From positions 470,527 through 534,526 of the forward strand of contig FP929140.1 in assembly GCA_000198515.1 (NCBI GenBank): DNA of 64,000 bases, given 5' to 3'. Below the pieces are notes generated by a model. It had not been told where the DNA came from and ran no database searches. It saw nothing but the letters and a program-made list of their open reading frames with translations. The translations under genes were made by a program, and so were the position numbers. Positions 18,890-27,799 of the stretch are shown in pieces (the first letter of the stretch is position 1; every line of letters starts with the position of its first letter). The DNA comes from a gamma proteobacterium HdN1 (GTDB lineage Bacteria > Pseudomonadota > Gammaproteobacteria > Pseudomonadales > Ketobacteraceae).

Positions 18890-20035
18890 ATGCAAAAAAG
18901 ACTAAATACAGATAAAGCACAGCAGGCAATCGATAAGGCAGGCTTAACCCAAACTGCCGTCGCTGATGCTCTAGGCGTAACCAAAGAAGCCGTTTCCCAA
19001 TGGCTTTTGCACAAGTCTTTTCCTCGGCCTAACAAACTACTTCAGTTAGGCAAGTTGTTAAATCTTGCTTTTGATGATTTGATCATCAAGGAAGATCCGC
19101 ATGCCCCGAAGGTGGCATTCCGCAAAATGCGCGGCACCAAAACCAGGGATCACCATATCGAAAAAGCGCAAGAGATTGGTCGTTTTCTCCGTCATCTCGT
19201 GCCTTATCTGCCGTTTGACACCTTTGAGATGCCGCCGGTGCTTAAGTCTCCGAGTTGTGATTACGACTACCTTCGCACGGTTACAGCGAAAGTCAGAGAA
19301 GACATAAATCTTGGCCCAATAGAGTGTGTGGATTTCACGCATCTAATTCACCGCTTCAGCGAACTACAGGCCGTTGTGGTTCCCGTTATGTGGGGAGCAA
19401 AACAGCGCCATGAAAATGCGGTACATATACATCTTCCCGATTCGGGCAGCACTTGGGTTTACCTGAATCTGGATACCAATATCCATGACTTCAAGTTCTG
19501 GATGGCCCACGAGTTAGGACACTGTCTTTCGCCAAGTCTTGAGGGCGATGACGCGGAAGACTTCGCCGATGCGTTCGCCGCGAGCTTGCTTTACCCTCAT
19601 GAGTTGGCGGAGCAGGCATACGCCTCAATCATGTCGCAAGCCTCTCCTGCGGCCAAAATCACCCATGTCATCGGTTTGGCTGATCAGTTAACCATATCGC
19701 CTTGGACAGTGATTGGGCAGGTGAATAAATATGCCGAGTCCGCAGGGCAGCCTCAAATACAGCTCAGCAAATCGGCTTTCCCTGGTGCGGTGACCAACTT
19801 CAATAAGAAGTATAAGAACCTCAGCGAAGCCCTGTTTGGCAATACCGAGCTCGACGAACACGGCCACCCAAGCGCCCGTGACTATATTGAAAAGGCAGAA
19901 GGTGCTTTCGAAACCCCATTTTTCGACTTGCTCCGGAAATACCTGAAAGAGCACGATAAGGGGCCGGGTTATGTTCAAACTGTGCTGGATATGCCACTCC
20001 TCGATGCCCGGAGTATCCACGCAGAGTTGATCTGA
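18890..20035 (+). CDS. XRE-type HTH protein with ImmA/IrrE zinc metallopeptidase domain
   Basis: 381 aa from ATG 18890; a TTG 8 codons upstream is an alternative but would lie within the promoter. Residues about 5-60 form an XRE helix-turn-helix (GLTQTAVADALGVTKEAVSQW). The middle and C-terminal part carries WMAHELGHCLSP with the HExxH zinc motif and a downstream EDFADAFAASLL glutamate region, typical of ImmA/IrrE peptidases. Such proteins cleave or inactivate repressors or antitoxins in phages, ICEs and toxin-antitoxin pairs. The next gene (PIN domain) overlaps by one base, so the two form a coupled unit. Most likely it regulates or neutralises the PIN protein. Confidence 0.75.
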   Translation: MQKRLNTDKAQQAIDKAGLTQTAVADALGVTKEAVSQWLLHKSFPRPNKLLQLGKLLNLAFDDLIIKEDPHAPKVAFRKMRGTKTRDHHIEKAQEIGRFLRHLVPYLPFDTFEMPPVLKSPSCDYDYLRTVTAKVREDINLGPIECVDFTHLIHRFSELQAVVVPVMWGAKQRHENAVHIHLPDSGSTWVYLNLDTNIHDFKFWMAHELGHCLSPSLEGDDAEDFADAFAASLLYPHELAEQAYASIMSQASPAAKITHVIGLADQLTISPWTVIGQVNKYAESAGQPQIQLSKSAFPGAVTNFNKKYKNLSEALFGNTELDEHGHPSARDYIEKAEGAFETPFFDLLRKYLKEHDKGPGYVQTVLDMPLLDARSIHAELI

Positions 20036-20586
20036 TGCCGCAATCGAAAATCCTCGTTGATACCAACGCCTACCTAAGGTTAGCCAAAACCATACGCCCC
20101 TTACTGTTTGTGCCCTTTGGTGACAACGTGTATTGCCTGTACATCCTGCCTGAACTGAATGACGAGCTGGGTACCAGAAAACTGCAAAGTAAGTTCCCAT
20201 GGGTGGATGACGAGGAATTCGCGGAGAATCGCAAACACTTCCCCCAAATCGGCAAGAGGCAAAAGAAATCCATTCAGCAAAGCTTCGAATATGTCTGGGA
20301 TCATGTGCAAACCGAATTGCTCGGGCCGTCCCGTGTAGACGCCTGGTATATCGCCTATGCATTGGAGTTGGGTGTTCCGGTAGTGACGGACGATCAGGAT
20401 ATGACTGAGTTGGCCAAAGCCTTCGATGCGCAAGTCATGCCGACCTTAGAACTGCTTAAGATCATGTTGGACTGCGGCCATACAGACATGAAAACCATTA
20501 ATGGCTTGGTCGAGTACTGGAAGTACTTTTCTGATATGCCTGCCAACTTCAAGGTCGACTACCAGCGCCTGTTTGGCGATCAATGA
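20035..20586 (+). CDS. PIN-domain protein, probable ribonuclease toxin
   Basis: 183 aa. The N-terminus KILVDTNAYLRLAK carries the first PIN acidic residue. VDAWYIAYALELGVPVVTDD supplies the later acidic cluster of the active site. PIN proteins are metal-dependent RNases, often toxins. The start overlaps the stop of the HTH-ImmA gene (TGATG). This HTH-peptidase plus PIN pairing looks like an addiction or phage-response module within the island. Toxicity is inferred from the fold, not shown. Confidence 0.65.
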   Translation: MPQSKILVDTNAYLRLAKTIRPLLFVPFGDNVYCLYILPELNDELGTRKLQSKFPWVDDEEFAENRKHFPQIGKRQKKSIQQSFEYVWDHVQTELLGPSRVDAWYIAYALELGVPVVTDDQDMTELAKAFDAQVMPTLELLKIMLDCGHTDMKTINGLVEYWKYFSDMPANFKVDYQRLFGDQ

Positions 20587-20605
20587 ACCTGAAAACCGTT
20601 CTTAC

Positions 20606-20633
20606 TTGATCTCCCTCCCAGATCCTATATACT
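20606..20633 (+). promoter_or_regulatory. Probable sigma-70 promoter of the restriction-modification operon
   Basis: TTGATC (20606-20611), 16-bp spacer, TATACT (20628-20633) in the 97-bp gap between the PIN gene and the small HTH gene. The predicted leader is about 44 nt. It would drive the HTH gene and, by readthrough, hsdM onward. Confidence 0.6.
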
Positions 20634-20683
20634 GACAGCCTTGTACTTTTCCGACACCTCCGACATAGCTGAGATATCTCGTC

Positions 20684-20908
20684 ATGAGTGACCCCATATT
20701 GACCATCAAAGACGTGGCCGATTACCTCAAGGTGAATGAACGGACCATATACCGGCTGGCTGCAAGCGGCGAATTACCGGGCTTTAAAGTGGGTAACTCC
20801 TGGCGATTCAAACAGAGCGAGCTGGAGCAGTACATCGCGGCCCAGCACAACCGCGCCAGTGTCAGCGAAGCAATGAAATCAGCAAACAGTAAATCAGAAG
20901 ATAACTAG
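20684..20908 (+). CDS. Small excisionase/MerR-type HTH protein
   Basis: 74 aa helix-turn-helix domain protein: LTIKDVADYLKVNERTIYRL followed by GELPGFKVGNSWRFKQSELE is the classic excisionase-family (AlpA/MerR-like winged) pattern. It lies 12 bp before hsdM. Such genes often precede type I RM operons and may act as the local regulator; alternatively it could serve as a recombination directionality factor for the trio recombinases. Confidence 0.75.
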   Translation: MSDPILTIKDVADYLKVNERTIYRLAASGELPGFKVGNSWRFKQSELEQYIAAQHNRASVSEAMKSANSKSEDN

Positions 20909-20920
20909 GAATCCGGCCCC

Positions 20921-23062
20921 ATGGCACAACTGGAAAACATCGAAGCAATTGAAAAACGCCTGTGGAAATCGGCTGATACCCTACGCGCCAACTCCGAGCT
21001 AGCCAGTAACGAATACTTTTTGCCGGTGATGGGGCTGATCTTTCTGCGCCATGCCTACAGCCGCTATCTCTCGGTGAAAGACGAGATTGTCGCCACCCTG
21101 CCAAGTCGTGGTGGTAAAACACGCGAACTCACCAAAGAAGACTTCTCTAAAAAGAGCGCTATCTATCTCAAGCCAGAAGCACAGTTCGACTATCTCATTG
21201 CTCTGACAGATGCTGATAATCGCGCCGAAGCCATTATTCATGCCATGGACTCCATCGAGGCCGATTACACCAACCTCCGTAACCAGCTGCCGAAGCAGGA
21301 ATACAACAATATTCCTAACGACGTACTGGGCATGCTGCTGCGTACGCTAAACCCAGAGGAGTTAAAAAAGGCTACGGGCGATATCTTTGGCCGTATTTAT
21401 GAATACTTCCTAACCCAGTTTGCCGATCAGGGTGCACACGATGGGGGTGAATTTTTCACGCCGGTATCGTTAGTGCAGTTGATTGTGAATGTGCTGGAAC
21501 CGGATCACGGCAAAATTTTTGACCCGGCTTGCGGTTCCGGCGGCATGTTCGTGCAAAGCGCCCATTTCATGGAGCGCCACGCGCAAGACCCACACGAACT
21601 GACGTTTTACGGCCACGAGAAAAACCGGGTGACCACACGCCTGGCCAAAATGAACCTCGCAGTACATGGCCTTGAAGGTAATGTGGAAGGTGGTGAAGCA
21701 GCTATTACCTACTATAACGACCCTCACGAAGGCCTGTTCGGCACTGTCGACTATGTGATGGCCAACCCACCTTTCAACGTGGATGAAGTCGACGCTGATA
21801 AAATCAAAGGCGATAAGCGCCGCCTGCCTTTTGGCTTGCCGGGCGTGAATAAAAACAAAAAAGTCAGCAACGCTAACTATCTGTGGATTCAGTATTTCTA
21901 TAGCTATCTCAACGATACGGGCCGAGCCGGTTTTGTCATGTCATCCCAGGCTTCCAGCGCTGGGCGGGACGAAGCCAAGGTGCGCGAGCAGTTAGTCAAA
22001 ACCGGCCATGTGGACATCATGGTCGATATTCGCGGTAACTTTTTTTATACCCGCACCGTGCCCTGCCAGCTGTGGTTTCTGAATAAAAACAAGCCCGCGC
22101 ACCTGAAAGACAAGGTGTTAATGCTGGATGCCCGCAACGTTTACCGCAAAGTCACCCGCAAGATTTACGACTTCAGCCCAGAGCAGCAACAGAACCTGAC
22201 TGCCGTGGTCTGGCTCTACCGTGGCGAAGGCGAACGTTTTGTTGAGCTGGTGCAGCAGTATATCGACAAGTCAATTTTCGAAGCTCGCTCCTGTGAACAA
22301 TCTGAGGCGTTAGCTTGCGAGCCTGTACCAGACTTTATCATTCAGTTGGAAAAACTCAGCCAAGCCTTTCAGCCTTTTATGGACAAGCTGGAGCAAAATG
22401 GCGTGAGTGTTGAGCCCTATGTCGACTTCCTCAATGCCAAAGGCTCGGTCGAAGGCGGTTGGTCCGCGTTTCAAATCCTGACCAACGACCTGCAAAAATG
22501 GTGGAATGAATATGAGTATAACGATGCTGCCAGCCTGCTTGACTTTATCGATAAAGATGTCTGCCTGAAAGACCTAGCCGAACAAAGCCGGAATCTGATT
22601 AAAGAAATTGATCTGGCTTATAAGCTGGCAACTCGCGTGATTGAACTGGCCGAAGTGAATGACGCTAAAGATAGCGAACTCTGGGATAACACACTGTTAA
22701 ATGGTCGTGGTCGCAGCAACCTGAAGAAGAACGCCGATGAGGCCCGCAAGCTGGCGGTGGAGCAACTCAAACAAGTACGATACTTCTACAAACAAGCCCA
22801 TTGGTTATTAAGCCGCTTCCCGGAAGGCAAACTCTGCGATGTGGAAGGCCTTGTCAAACTGGTGGACATCAAAGACATTGAAGCCGCTGACTGGAGCCTG
22901 ACGCCGGGCCGCTATGTGGGTGTAGCACCGGAAGAGGTGGATGAAGACTTCGATTTTGAAGAAGCCCTGCGCGATATTCATATTGAACTGCAAGGCTTAA
23001 ATGCCGAAGCCGCAGAACTGGCTGAAAAAATTGCCCGTAACTTTGAGGAGTTGGGGGTATGA
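20921..23062 (+). CDS. hsdM: Type I restriction-modification system methyltransferase subunit HsdM
   Basis: 713 aa. N-terminal helical domain (residues 1-150), then an N6-adenine methyltransferase domain with motif I DPACGSGGMF and motif IV NPPFN. The C-terminal region (from about 470) is helical and longer than in compact HsdM proteins. It modifies adenines in the site read by HsdS and forms the M2S core. The hsdS ATG overlaps its stop (ATGA). An in-frame 40-bp stretch with 6-bp inverted arms at 22283-22322 looks inserted (see findings). Confidence 0.95.
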   Translation: MAQLENIEAIEKRLWKSADTLRANSELASNEYFLPVMGLIFLRHAYSRYLSVKDEIVATLPSRGGKTRELTKEDFSKKSAIYLKPEAQFDYLIALTDADNRAEAIIHAMDSIEADYTNLRNQLPKQEYNNIPNDVLGMLLRTLNPEELKKATGDIFGRIYEYFLTQFADQGAHDGGEFFTPVSLVQLIVNVLEPDHGKIFDPACGSGGMFVQSAHFMERHAQDPHELTFYGHEKNRVTTRLAKMNLAVHGLEGNVEGGEAAITYYNDPHEGLFGTVDYVMANPPFNVDEVDADKIKGDKRRLPFGLPGVNKNKKVSNANYLWIQYFYSYLNDTGRAGFVMSSQASSAGRDEAKVREQLVKTGHVDIMVDIRGNFFYTRTVPCQLWFLNKNKPAHLKDKVLMLDARNVYRKVTRKIYDFSPEQQQNLTAVVWLYRGEGERFVELVQQYIDKSIFEARSCEQSEALACEPVPDFIIQLEKLSQAFQPFMDKLEQNGVSVEPYVDFLNAKGSVEGGWSAFQILTNDLQKWWNEYEYNDAASLLDFIDKDVCLKDLAEQSRNLIKEIDLAYKLATRVIELAEVNDAKDSELWDNTLLNGRGRSNLKKNADEARKLAVEQLKQVRYFYKQAHWLLSRFPEGKLCDVEGLVKLVDIKDIEAADWSLTPGRYVGVAPEEVDEDFDFEEALRDIHIELQGLNAEAAELAEKIARNFEELGV
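22283..22322. repeat. Inverted repeat within hsdM, possible in-frame insertion
   Basis: GCTCGC (22283-22288) and GCGAGC (22317-22322) flank about 28 bp coding for residues around RSCEQSEALACE. The cysteine-containing peptide is unlike the surrounding helical sequence and could be a small palindromic element that inserted in frame. The arms are short, so chance is possible. Confidence 0.3.
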
Positions 23063-24258
23063 GTTGGATAAGTGCACCGCTTTCAGATTTTTGCATAGAT
23101 GTAAAATCTGGGGGAACTCCATCTTCGCATGTGGAAAGTTACTATGGAGGAGAAATTCCATGGTTGAGAACGCAGGAAGTTGTTTTCAAAAAAATATTAG
23201 ATACTGAACTTAAAATCACAGATGAAGGTTTGAATAACTCTTCGGCAAAATGGATACCTGAAAACTCAGTGATTGTTGCTATGTACGGCAATTCCGCCGG
23301 TCGCTCAGCAGTTAATAAGATTCCGCTGACAACAAATCAGGCATGTTGTAATTTAATCATTGATGATGAGACAAGTGATTATAGATATGTTTTCTACGCA
23401 TTATGTAAAAGTTATGAAGAGTTAAAATCTCTATCAAAGGGGGCCGCGCAAAACAATTTGAATGCCGCTCAGGTTAAGTCTTTCAATATTCCTAAGCCGC
23501 CTAAGAAAGTACAAGAAAAAATTGGCGATATATTATCTTCTTACGACGACCTAATCGAAAACAACCGCCGCCGCATTCAATTGCTGGAAGAGTCTGCTCG
23601 CCTGCTGTACCAAGAGTGGTTTGTTCATCTGCGTTTTCCTGGTCATGAGCAAGTAAAGATTATTGATGGTGTGCCTGAGGGGTGGAGCTCAGGAGTGTTA
23701 TCCGATTTTTTCGAAACGTCATCCGGCGGAACGCCAAGTCGTAAAATTCCTGAGTTTTACGCGGGAGATATTCCATGGGTAAAAACTCAGGAGCTAAACG
23801 ACAGCTATATATTCAATACATCAGAGAAGATTTCAGAAGAAGCAATTATAAAGTCTTCAGCGAAGTTGTTCCCTGCCGGTACGGTATTGATTGCAATGTA
23901 TGGTGCTACCATTGGAGAGACGGGAGTCTTAGCAATTAGTGCCGCTTCTAATCAAGCATGTTGTGCGTTGTTTCCTAAAAATAAAGAATTAACAACAGAG
24001 TTTACCCACTTATTTGCAATGAATAGCAAGCAAGGATTAATAAACTTATCGCAAGGAGCCGCACAAAATAATATTAGTCAGCAAATTATCAGGAATTTCC
24101 CATTCGTGCTGCCGTCAGAGCTTATTCTCAAAGAATTCAATGATGTCGTTTCAAATATTTATAATCAGAAATTCAATCTAGAAAGGCAAAATATTTCTCT
24201 ATTAAAAGCCCGCGACCTACTACTACCAAAATTAATGAGCGGTGAACTCACCGTATAA
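23059..24258 (+). CDS. hsdS: Type I restriction-modification specificity subunit HsdS
   Basis: 399 aa with two target recognition domains, each followed by a helical spacer. TRD1 (residues about 1-150) has SGGTPSSHVESYYGGEIPW; TRD2 (about 205-350) has SGGTPSRKIPEFYAGDIPW. Conserved spacer helices follow each (LIENNRRRIQLLEESARLLY; ISLLKARDLLLPKLMSG). It reads the bipartite DNA target for HsdM and HsdR. The two TRDs share a motif set, so the two half-sites may be similar. The base composition is visibly more AT-rich than hsdM, as is common for exchanged hsdS genes. Confidence 0.95.
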   Translation: MSWISAPLSDFCIDVKSGGTPSSHVESYYGGEIPWLRTQEVVFKKILDTELKITDEGLNNSSAKWIPENSVIVAMYGNSAGRSAVNKIPLTTNQACCNLIIDDETSDYRYVFYALCKSYEELKSLSKGAAQNNLNAAQVKSFNIPKPPKKVQEKIGDILSSYDDLIENNRRRIQLLEESARLLYQEWFVHLRFPGHEQVKIIDGVPEGWSSGVLSDFFETSSGGTPSRKIPEFYAGDIPWVKTQELNDSYIFNTSEKISEEAIIKSSAKLFPAGTVLIAMYGATIGETGVLAISAASNQACCALFPKNKELTTEFTHLFAMNSKQGLINLSQGAAQNNISQQIIRNFPFVLPSELILKEFNDVVSNIYNQKFNLERQNISLLKARDLLLPKLMSGELTV

Positions 24259-24272
24259 ATCAAGGAATGAAT

Positions 24273-26405
24273 ATGAACCGAACCCAAGCCCAACAACTAT
24301 TAAAAACTGCGCTGGCTAATCCCGCTGCTGAATTTCGTGATGGTCAGTGGGAAGCGATTGATGCCTTGGTAAATCATCGACAAAAATTGTTGGTGGTGCA
24401 GCGCACTGGTTGGGGCAAAAGCTCGGTTTACTTTATCAGCACCAAAATATTCCGCGACCGAGGCATGGGCCCAACCATTATAGTTTCGCCCCTGTTGGCC
24501 TTGATGCGCAACCAGATTGAATCGGCGCAGCGTTTGGGCATTGTTGCGGAGACCATGAACTCCACCAATCAGAACGACTGGCAGGCGGTGACACAGCAGA
24601 TTTTGAATAATCAAGTCGACGGCTTGCTGATTTCCCCTGAGCGCTTGGCTAATGACAACTTTATCGAGTCGGTATTGCAGCCTATTGCCGACCGTATTGC
24701 CCTGATGGTGATTGACGAGGCGCATTGTATTTCAGACTGGGGTCATGATTTTCGTCCTGACTACCGCCGTATCGTGAATATTCTTCGCCAGTTGCCTGCT
24801 AACACGCCGGTACTGGGCACTACAGCCACGGCGAATAACCGCGTTGTCGAGGACATTCAAGCCCAGCTTGGTGATATTCAAATTCATCGCGGTCCGCTGA
24901 CTCGTGAGAGTCTTGCTCTACAAACTATGATACTGCCTGATCAGGCCTCACGTTTGGCTTGGTTAGCGCAAGTGATACCTACATTGCCTGGCACAGGAAT
25001 TGTGTATGTTCTGACCCAACGTGATGCCGATATGGTTGCAAAATGGCTCAATCAACAAGGTGTTTCTGCGTTTGCATATTACAGTGGGGTCACTCATCCC
25101 AATTTTGTTAATAATGCCGGGAAAGAGGATACGGATCTCTATCGTCAATTTCTGGAAACCCAGTTACTAGAAAACAACATAAAGGTTCTCGTTGCAACTA
25201 CTGCATTAGGGATGGGTTATGACAAACCTGACCTAGGCTTTGTGCTTCATTACCAAGCCCCAAGTTCGATTGTTGCTTACTATCAACAAGTAGGTCGCGC
25301 CGGTCGTGGAATCGAAAATGCTATTGGCGTACTAATGTCAGGTACTGAGGATAACGACATTCATGCTTTCTTCCGCCGAACAGCCTTTCCAAGTCAAGAT
25401 GATGTTCAGCGTCTACTTGCAGCATTAGACGATGCAGACGGATTGTCACTTGAGAAGTTGGAGAAAGAAGCAAACCTGCCGCAAAAGCGAATAGAGCATG
25501 TTTTGAAATATTTGCGTACTGAGAGTCCATCGCCTGTCATTGCGATTGGAAAGACTTGGTTTAGAGCTCCTGTTCGCTACCAAATGGATCTAGAGCATAT
25601 TCGTAAAATTACAGCAATTCGTGAACGCGAATGGAGCGAGATTAATGATTATCTCAATACTTCAGGTTGTTTAATGTTGGCTTTACGTAATGCGCTTGAT
25701 GACCCTTCACAAGAAGCTTGTGGCAAATGTGAGAACTGTATTGCGGAGCCAGTGCTTACCAAGGTTTTCGATCAAGAAATTGGAATAAGAGCAACTCAGT
25801 TTTTAAGGCACTCAGAAGAAATTATTAAGCCCCGTAAGCAAATAGCAGCATCGAATGATGAGGCAGCGAGAACATTTGTTGAATATGAATTTCCGCGTAA
25901 TCTCGGTGACTTAGTCGCTCAAGAGGGCCGTGTTTTATCCCGCTGGGGTGATGCCGGTTGGGGGCGGACGGTTGCTGATAACAAACATGCCGGGCGTTTC
26001 AGTGATGAATTGGTTGAAGCCATGGCAGAAATGATTCAGCAGCGTTGGCAGCCCGATCCTGCTCCTCAGTGGGTGTGCTGCGTGCCGTCGCGTAATCATC
26101 CTGAATTGGTACCGGATTTTGCGCGCCGTCTGGCTGCACGATTGGATCTACCGTTTGTGGATGCAGTTAGCAAAGTCAAAGACAACCAGCCGCAAAAAGG
26201 CCAGCAGAATCGTTTCCATCAATGTCGCAATCTGGATGGTGCGTTTGCTGTGACTCAGCTTTATCAGGGGCAACCGGTTTTGTTAGTGGATGACATAGTG
26301 GATTCCGGCTGGACGCTAACGGTCGTCGCGGCACTCTTACAGCAAGCTGGCAGCGGCGTGGTTTACCCCGTCGCGCTGGCTTCATCTTCGGTGAAAGACT
26401 CATGA
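24273..26405 (+). CDS. RecQ-like DNA helicase fused to a phosphoribosyltransferase domain
   Basis: 710 aa from the ATG at 24273, chosen because AAGGA ends 6 bp upstream; the ATG at 24267 abuts it. The helicase core shows QRTGWGKSS (Walker A), VIDEAHCISDWGHDFRP (motif II), GTTATA, and motif VI QQVGRAGRG. The RecQ zinc cysteines are present (CLMLALRN then CGKCENC). The C-terminal 150 residues carry PVLLVDDIVDSGWTLT, the PRPP-binding signature of type I phosphoribosyltransferases. This is not housekeeping RecQ. It sits between hsdS and a DprA-like gene, suggesting a role in defence or DNA processing linked to the RM complex. Confidence 0.85.
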   Translation: MNRTQAQQLLKTALANPAAEFRDGQWEAIDALVNHRQKLLVVQRTGWGKSSVYFISTKIFRDRGMGPTIIVSPLLALMRNQIESAQRLGIVAETMNSTNQNDWQAVTQQILNNQVDGLLISPERLANDNFIESVLQPIADRIALMVIDEAHCISDWGHDFRPDYRRIVNILRQLPANTPVLGTTATANNRVVEDIQAQLGDIQIHRGPLTRESLALQTMILPDQASRLAWLAQVIPTLPGTGIVYVLTQRDADMVAKWLNQQGVSAFAYYSGVTHPNFVNNAGKEDTDLYRQFLETQLLENNIKVLVATTALGMGYDKPDLGFVLHYQAPSSIVAYYQQVGRAGRGIENAIGVLMSGTEDNDIHAFFRRTAFPSQDDVQRLLAALDDADGLSLEKLEKEANLPQKRIEHVLKYLRTESPSPVIAIGKTWFRAPVRYQMDLEHIRKITAIREREWSEINDYLNTSGCLMLALRNALDDPSQEACGKCENCIAEPVLTKVFDQEIGIRATQFLRHSEEIIKPRKQIAASNDEAARTFVEYEFPRNLGDLVAQEGRVLSRWGDAGWGRTVADNKHAGRFSDELVEAMAEMIQQRWQPDPAPQWVCCVPSRNHPELVPDFARRLAARLDLPFVDAVSKVKDNQPQKGQQNRFHQCRNLDGAFAVTQLYQGQPVLLVDDIVDSGWTLTVVAALLQQAGSGVVYPVALASSSVKDS

Positions 26406-27787
26406 ATGTATCCCGCTTTTCATCAGCTGATGGCTCTTTACCAGCTAACGGCTCTTTGTCACCCACAGCGCAAGCGACCTTGCTGTTGACCAGCTATTTC
26501 TCAAAAGCCAGCAGCGAAAGCGCAAAGCCGTTGACCAATGCGGAATGGGGTCGCTTTGCCTTGTGGTTAAAGGAAAAGGCCACCACACCTGCCGACCTGT
26601 TGGTGAGCGATCCGAAAGCCTTGCTGCAAGGGTGGCACGATGCGCGTATCAGCGCGGAGCGAATTATTAAATTGCTGAACCGTGGCCACAGCCTTGCACT
26701 CGCCATGGAAAAATGGCAACGGGCTGGCCTCTGGGTAGTGACCCGCTCTGATCCAGAATATCCAAAGCGCTTAAAGCAGCGGCTGAAAACAGATTCCCCG
26801 CCAGTGCTGTTTGGTTGTGGTAACAAAGCCTTATTGAATACCGGAGGCTTGGCGGTTATTGGCTCGCGCAATGCCAGTGAGGCTGATTTGGCTTTTACCG
26901 ACCAAGTGGGTGCCAAAGCAGCAAAAGAGGGTATTGCCATTGTCTCTGGTGGTGCTCGGGGTGTCGATGAAACGGCAATGCTGGGTGCTATGAAACAAGG
27001 TGGTGTGGTGATCGGCGTGATGGCCGATAGCCTGCTAAAAGCAGCGACCAGCAGTAAGTGGCGCAAAGGCTTGATGGATGATCATGCCGTGTTGGTATCG
27101 CCTTTTTATCCAGAGGCAGGATTCAGTGCTGGAAATGCCATGGCCCGCAATAAATACATCTATTGCCTGGCAGACAGCTCTCTGGTGATTCATTCGGGCA
27201 AAAAAGGCGGCACGCTAAACGGTGCGGAAGAAAATCTGAAAAAAGCATGGGTACCGCTGTGGGTTAAGCAGACAACGGACAAAGATGCGGCCAATGCTGA
27301 TTTGGTCACCAAAGGTGGCCGTTGGCTGGAGGCTGATACTCAAGCCTTCAAGATTGCGGAATTAATGTGCAATGAAGGTGGGCCTGTGAATCAGGTGAAG
27401 GAACAAATGGGCGATCTCTTTTCCATGCCTGCACAGCCCGAATTGTTTTTTGAGCCTGAATCTAATCCTGAGCCAGAATCTGGGCCTGAAGAAGTTATAG
27501 AGTCAGAGCGCGAGATAGTCGTTAGCGAAAGCCAGACAAAGATTCAGGCTATTCCAGAGCAGACTGCCGAAAGCGAAGCTGCCCCATCAGGCCCTGTCGA
27601 TTTCTATCAGATGTTTATCTCCGAACTTCAACACTTGGCTGAAAAGCCAGTAACCGTTGATGCGCTGATTGAAAGCACTCAGCTTAATAAATCTCAGTTA
27701 ACTGAATGGCTGAAACGAGCTGTTGATGATGAGCAAGTAAAGAAGCTCAATCGCCCTGTACGCTATCAAGTTAAGAACAAGAAATAG
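26402..27787 (+). CDS. DprA/Smf-like protein (SLOG-type Rossmann fold)
   Basis: 461 aa; its ATG overlaps the RecQ-like stop (ATGA). The central DprA fold is marked by LAVIGSRNASEADLAFT and IVSGGARGVDETAMLGAM. A Glu/Pro-rich linker (residues about 345-400) leads to a small C-terminal winged-helix-like domain (DALIESTQLNKSQLTEW). Chromosomal DprA loads RecA on incoming single-stranded DNA. Members in defence loci may bind nucleotide signals or DNA ends. Tight coupling to a RecQ-phosphoribosyltransferase implies that the two act together. It is longer than housekeeping DprA and divergent in its N-terminus. Confidence 0.8.
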   Translation: MNVSRFSSADGSLPANGSLSPTAQATLLLTSYFSKASSESAKPLTNAEWGRFALWLKEKATTPADLLVSDPKALLQGWHDARISAERIIKLLNRGHSLALAMEKWQRAGLWVVTRSDPEYPKRLKQRLKTDSPPVLFGCGNKALLNTGGLAVIGSRNASEADLAFTDQVGAKAAKEGIAIVSGGARGVDETAMLGAMKQGGVVIGVMADSLLKAATSSKWRKGLMDDHAVLVSPFYPEAGFSAGNAMARNKYIYCLADSSLVIHSGKKGGTLNGAEENLKKAWVPLWVKQTTDKDAANADLVTKGGRWLEADTQAFKIAELMCNEGGPVNQVKEQMGDLFSMPAQPELFFEPESNPEPESGPEEVIESEREIVVSESQTKIQAIPEQTAESEAAPSGPVDFYQMFISELQHLAEKPVTVDALIESTQLNKSQLTEWLKRAVDDEQVKKLNRPVRYQVKNKK

Positions 27788-27799
27788 AGGGATTTGCTC

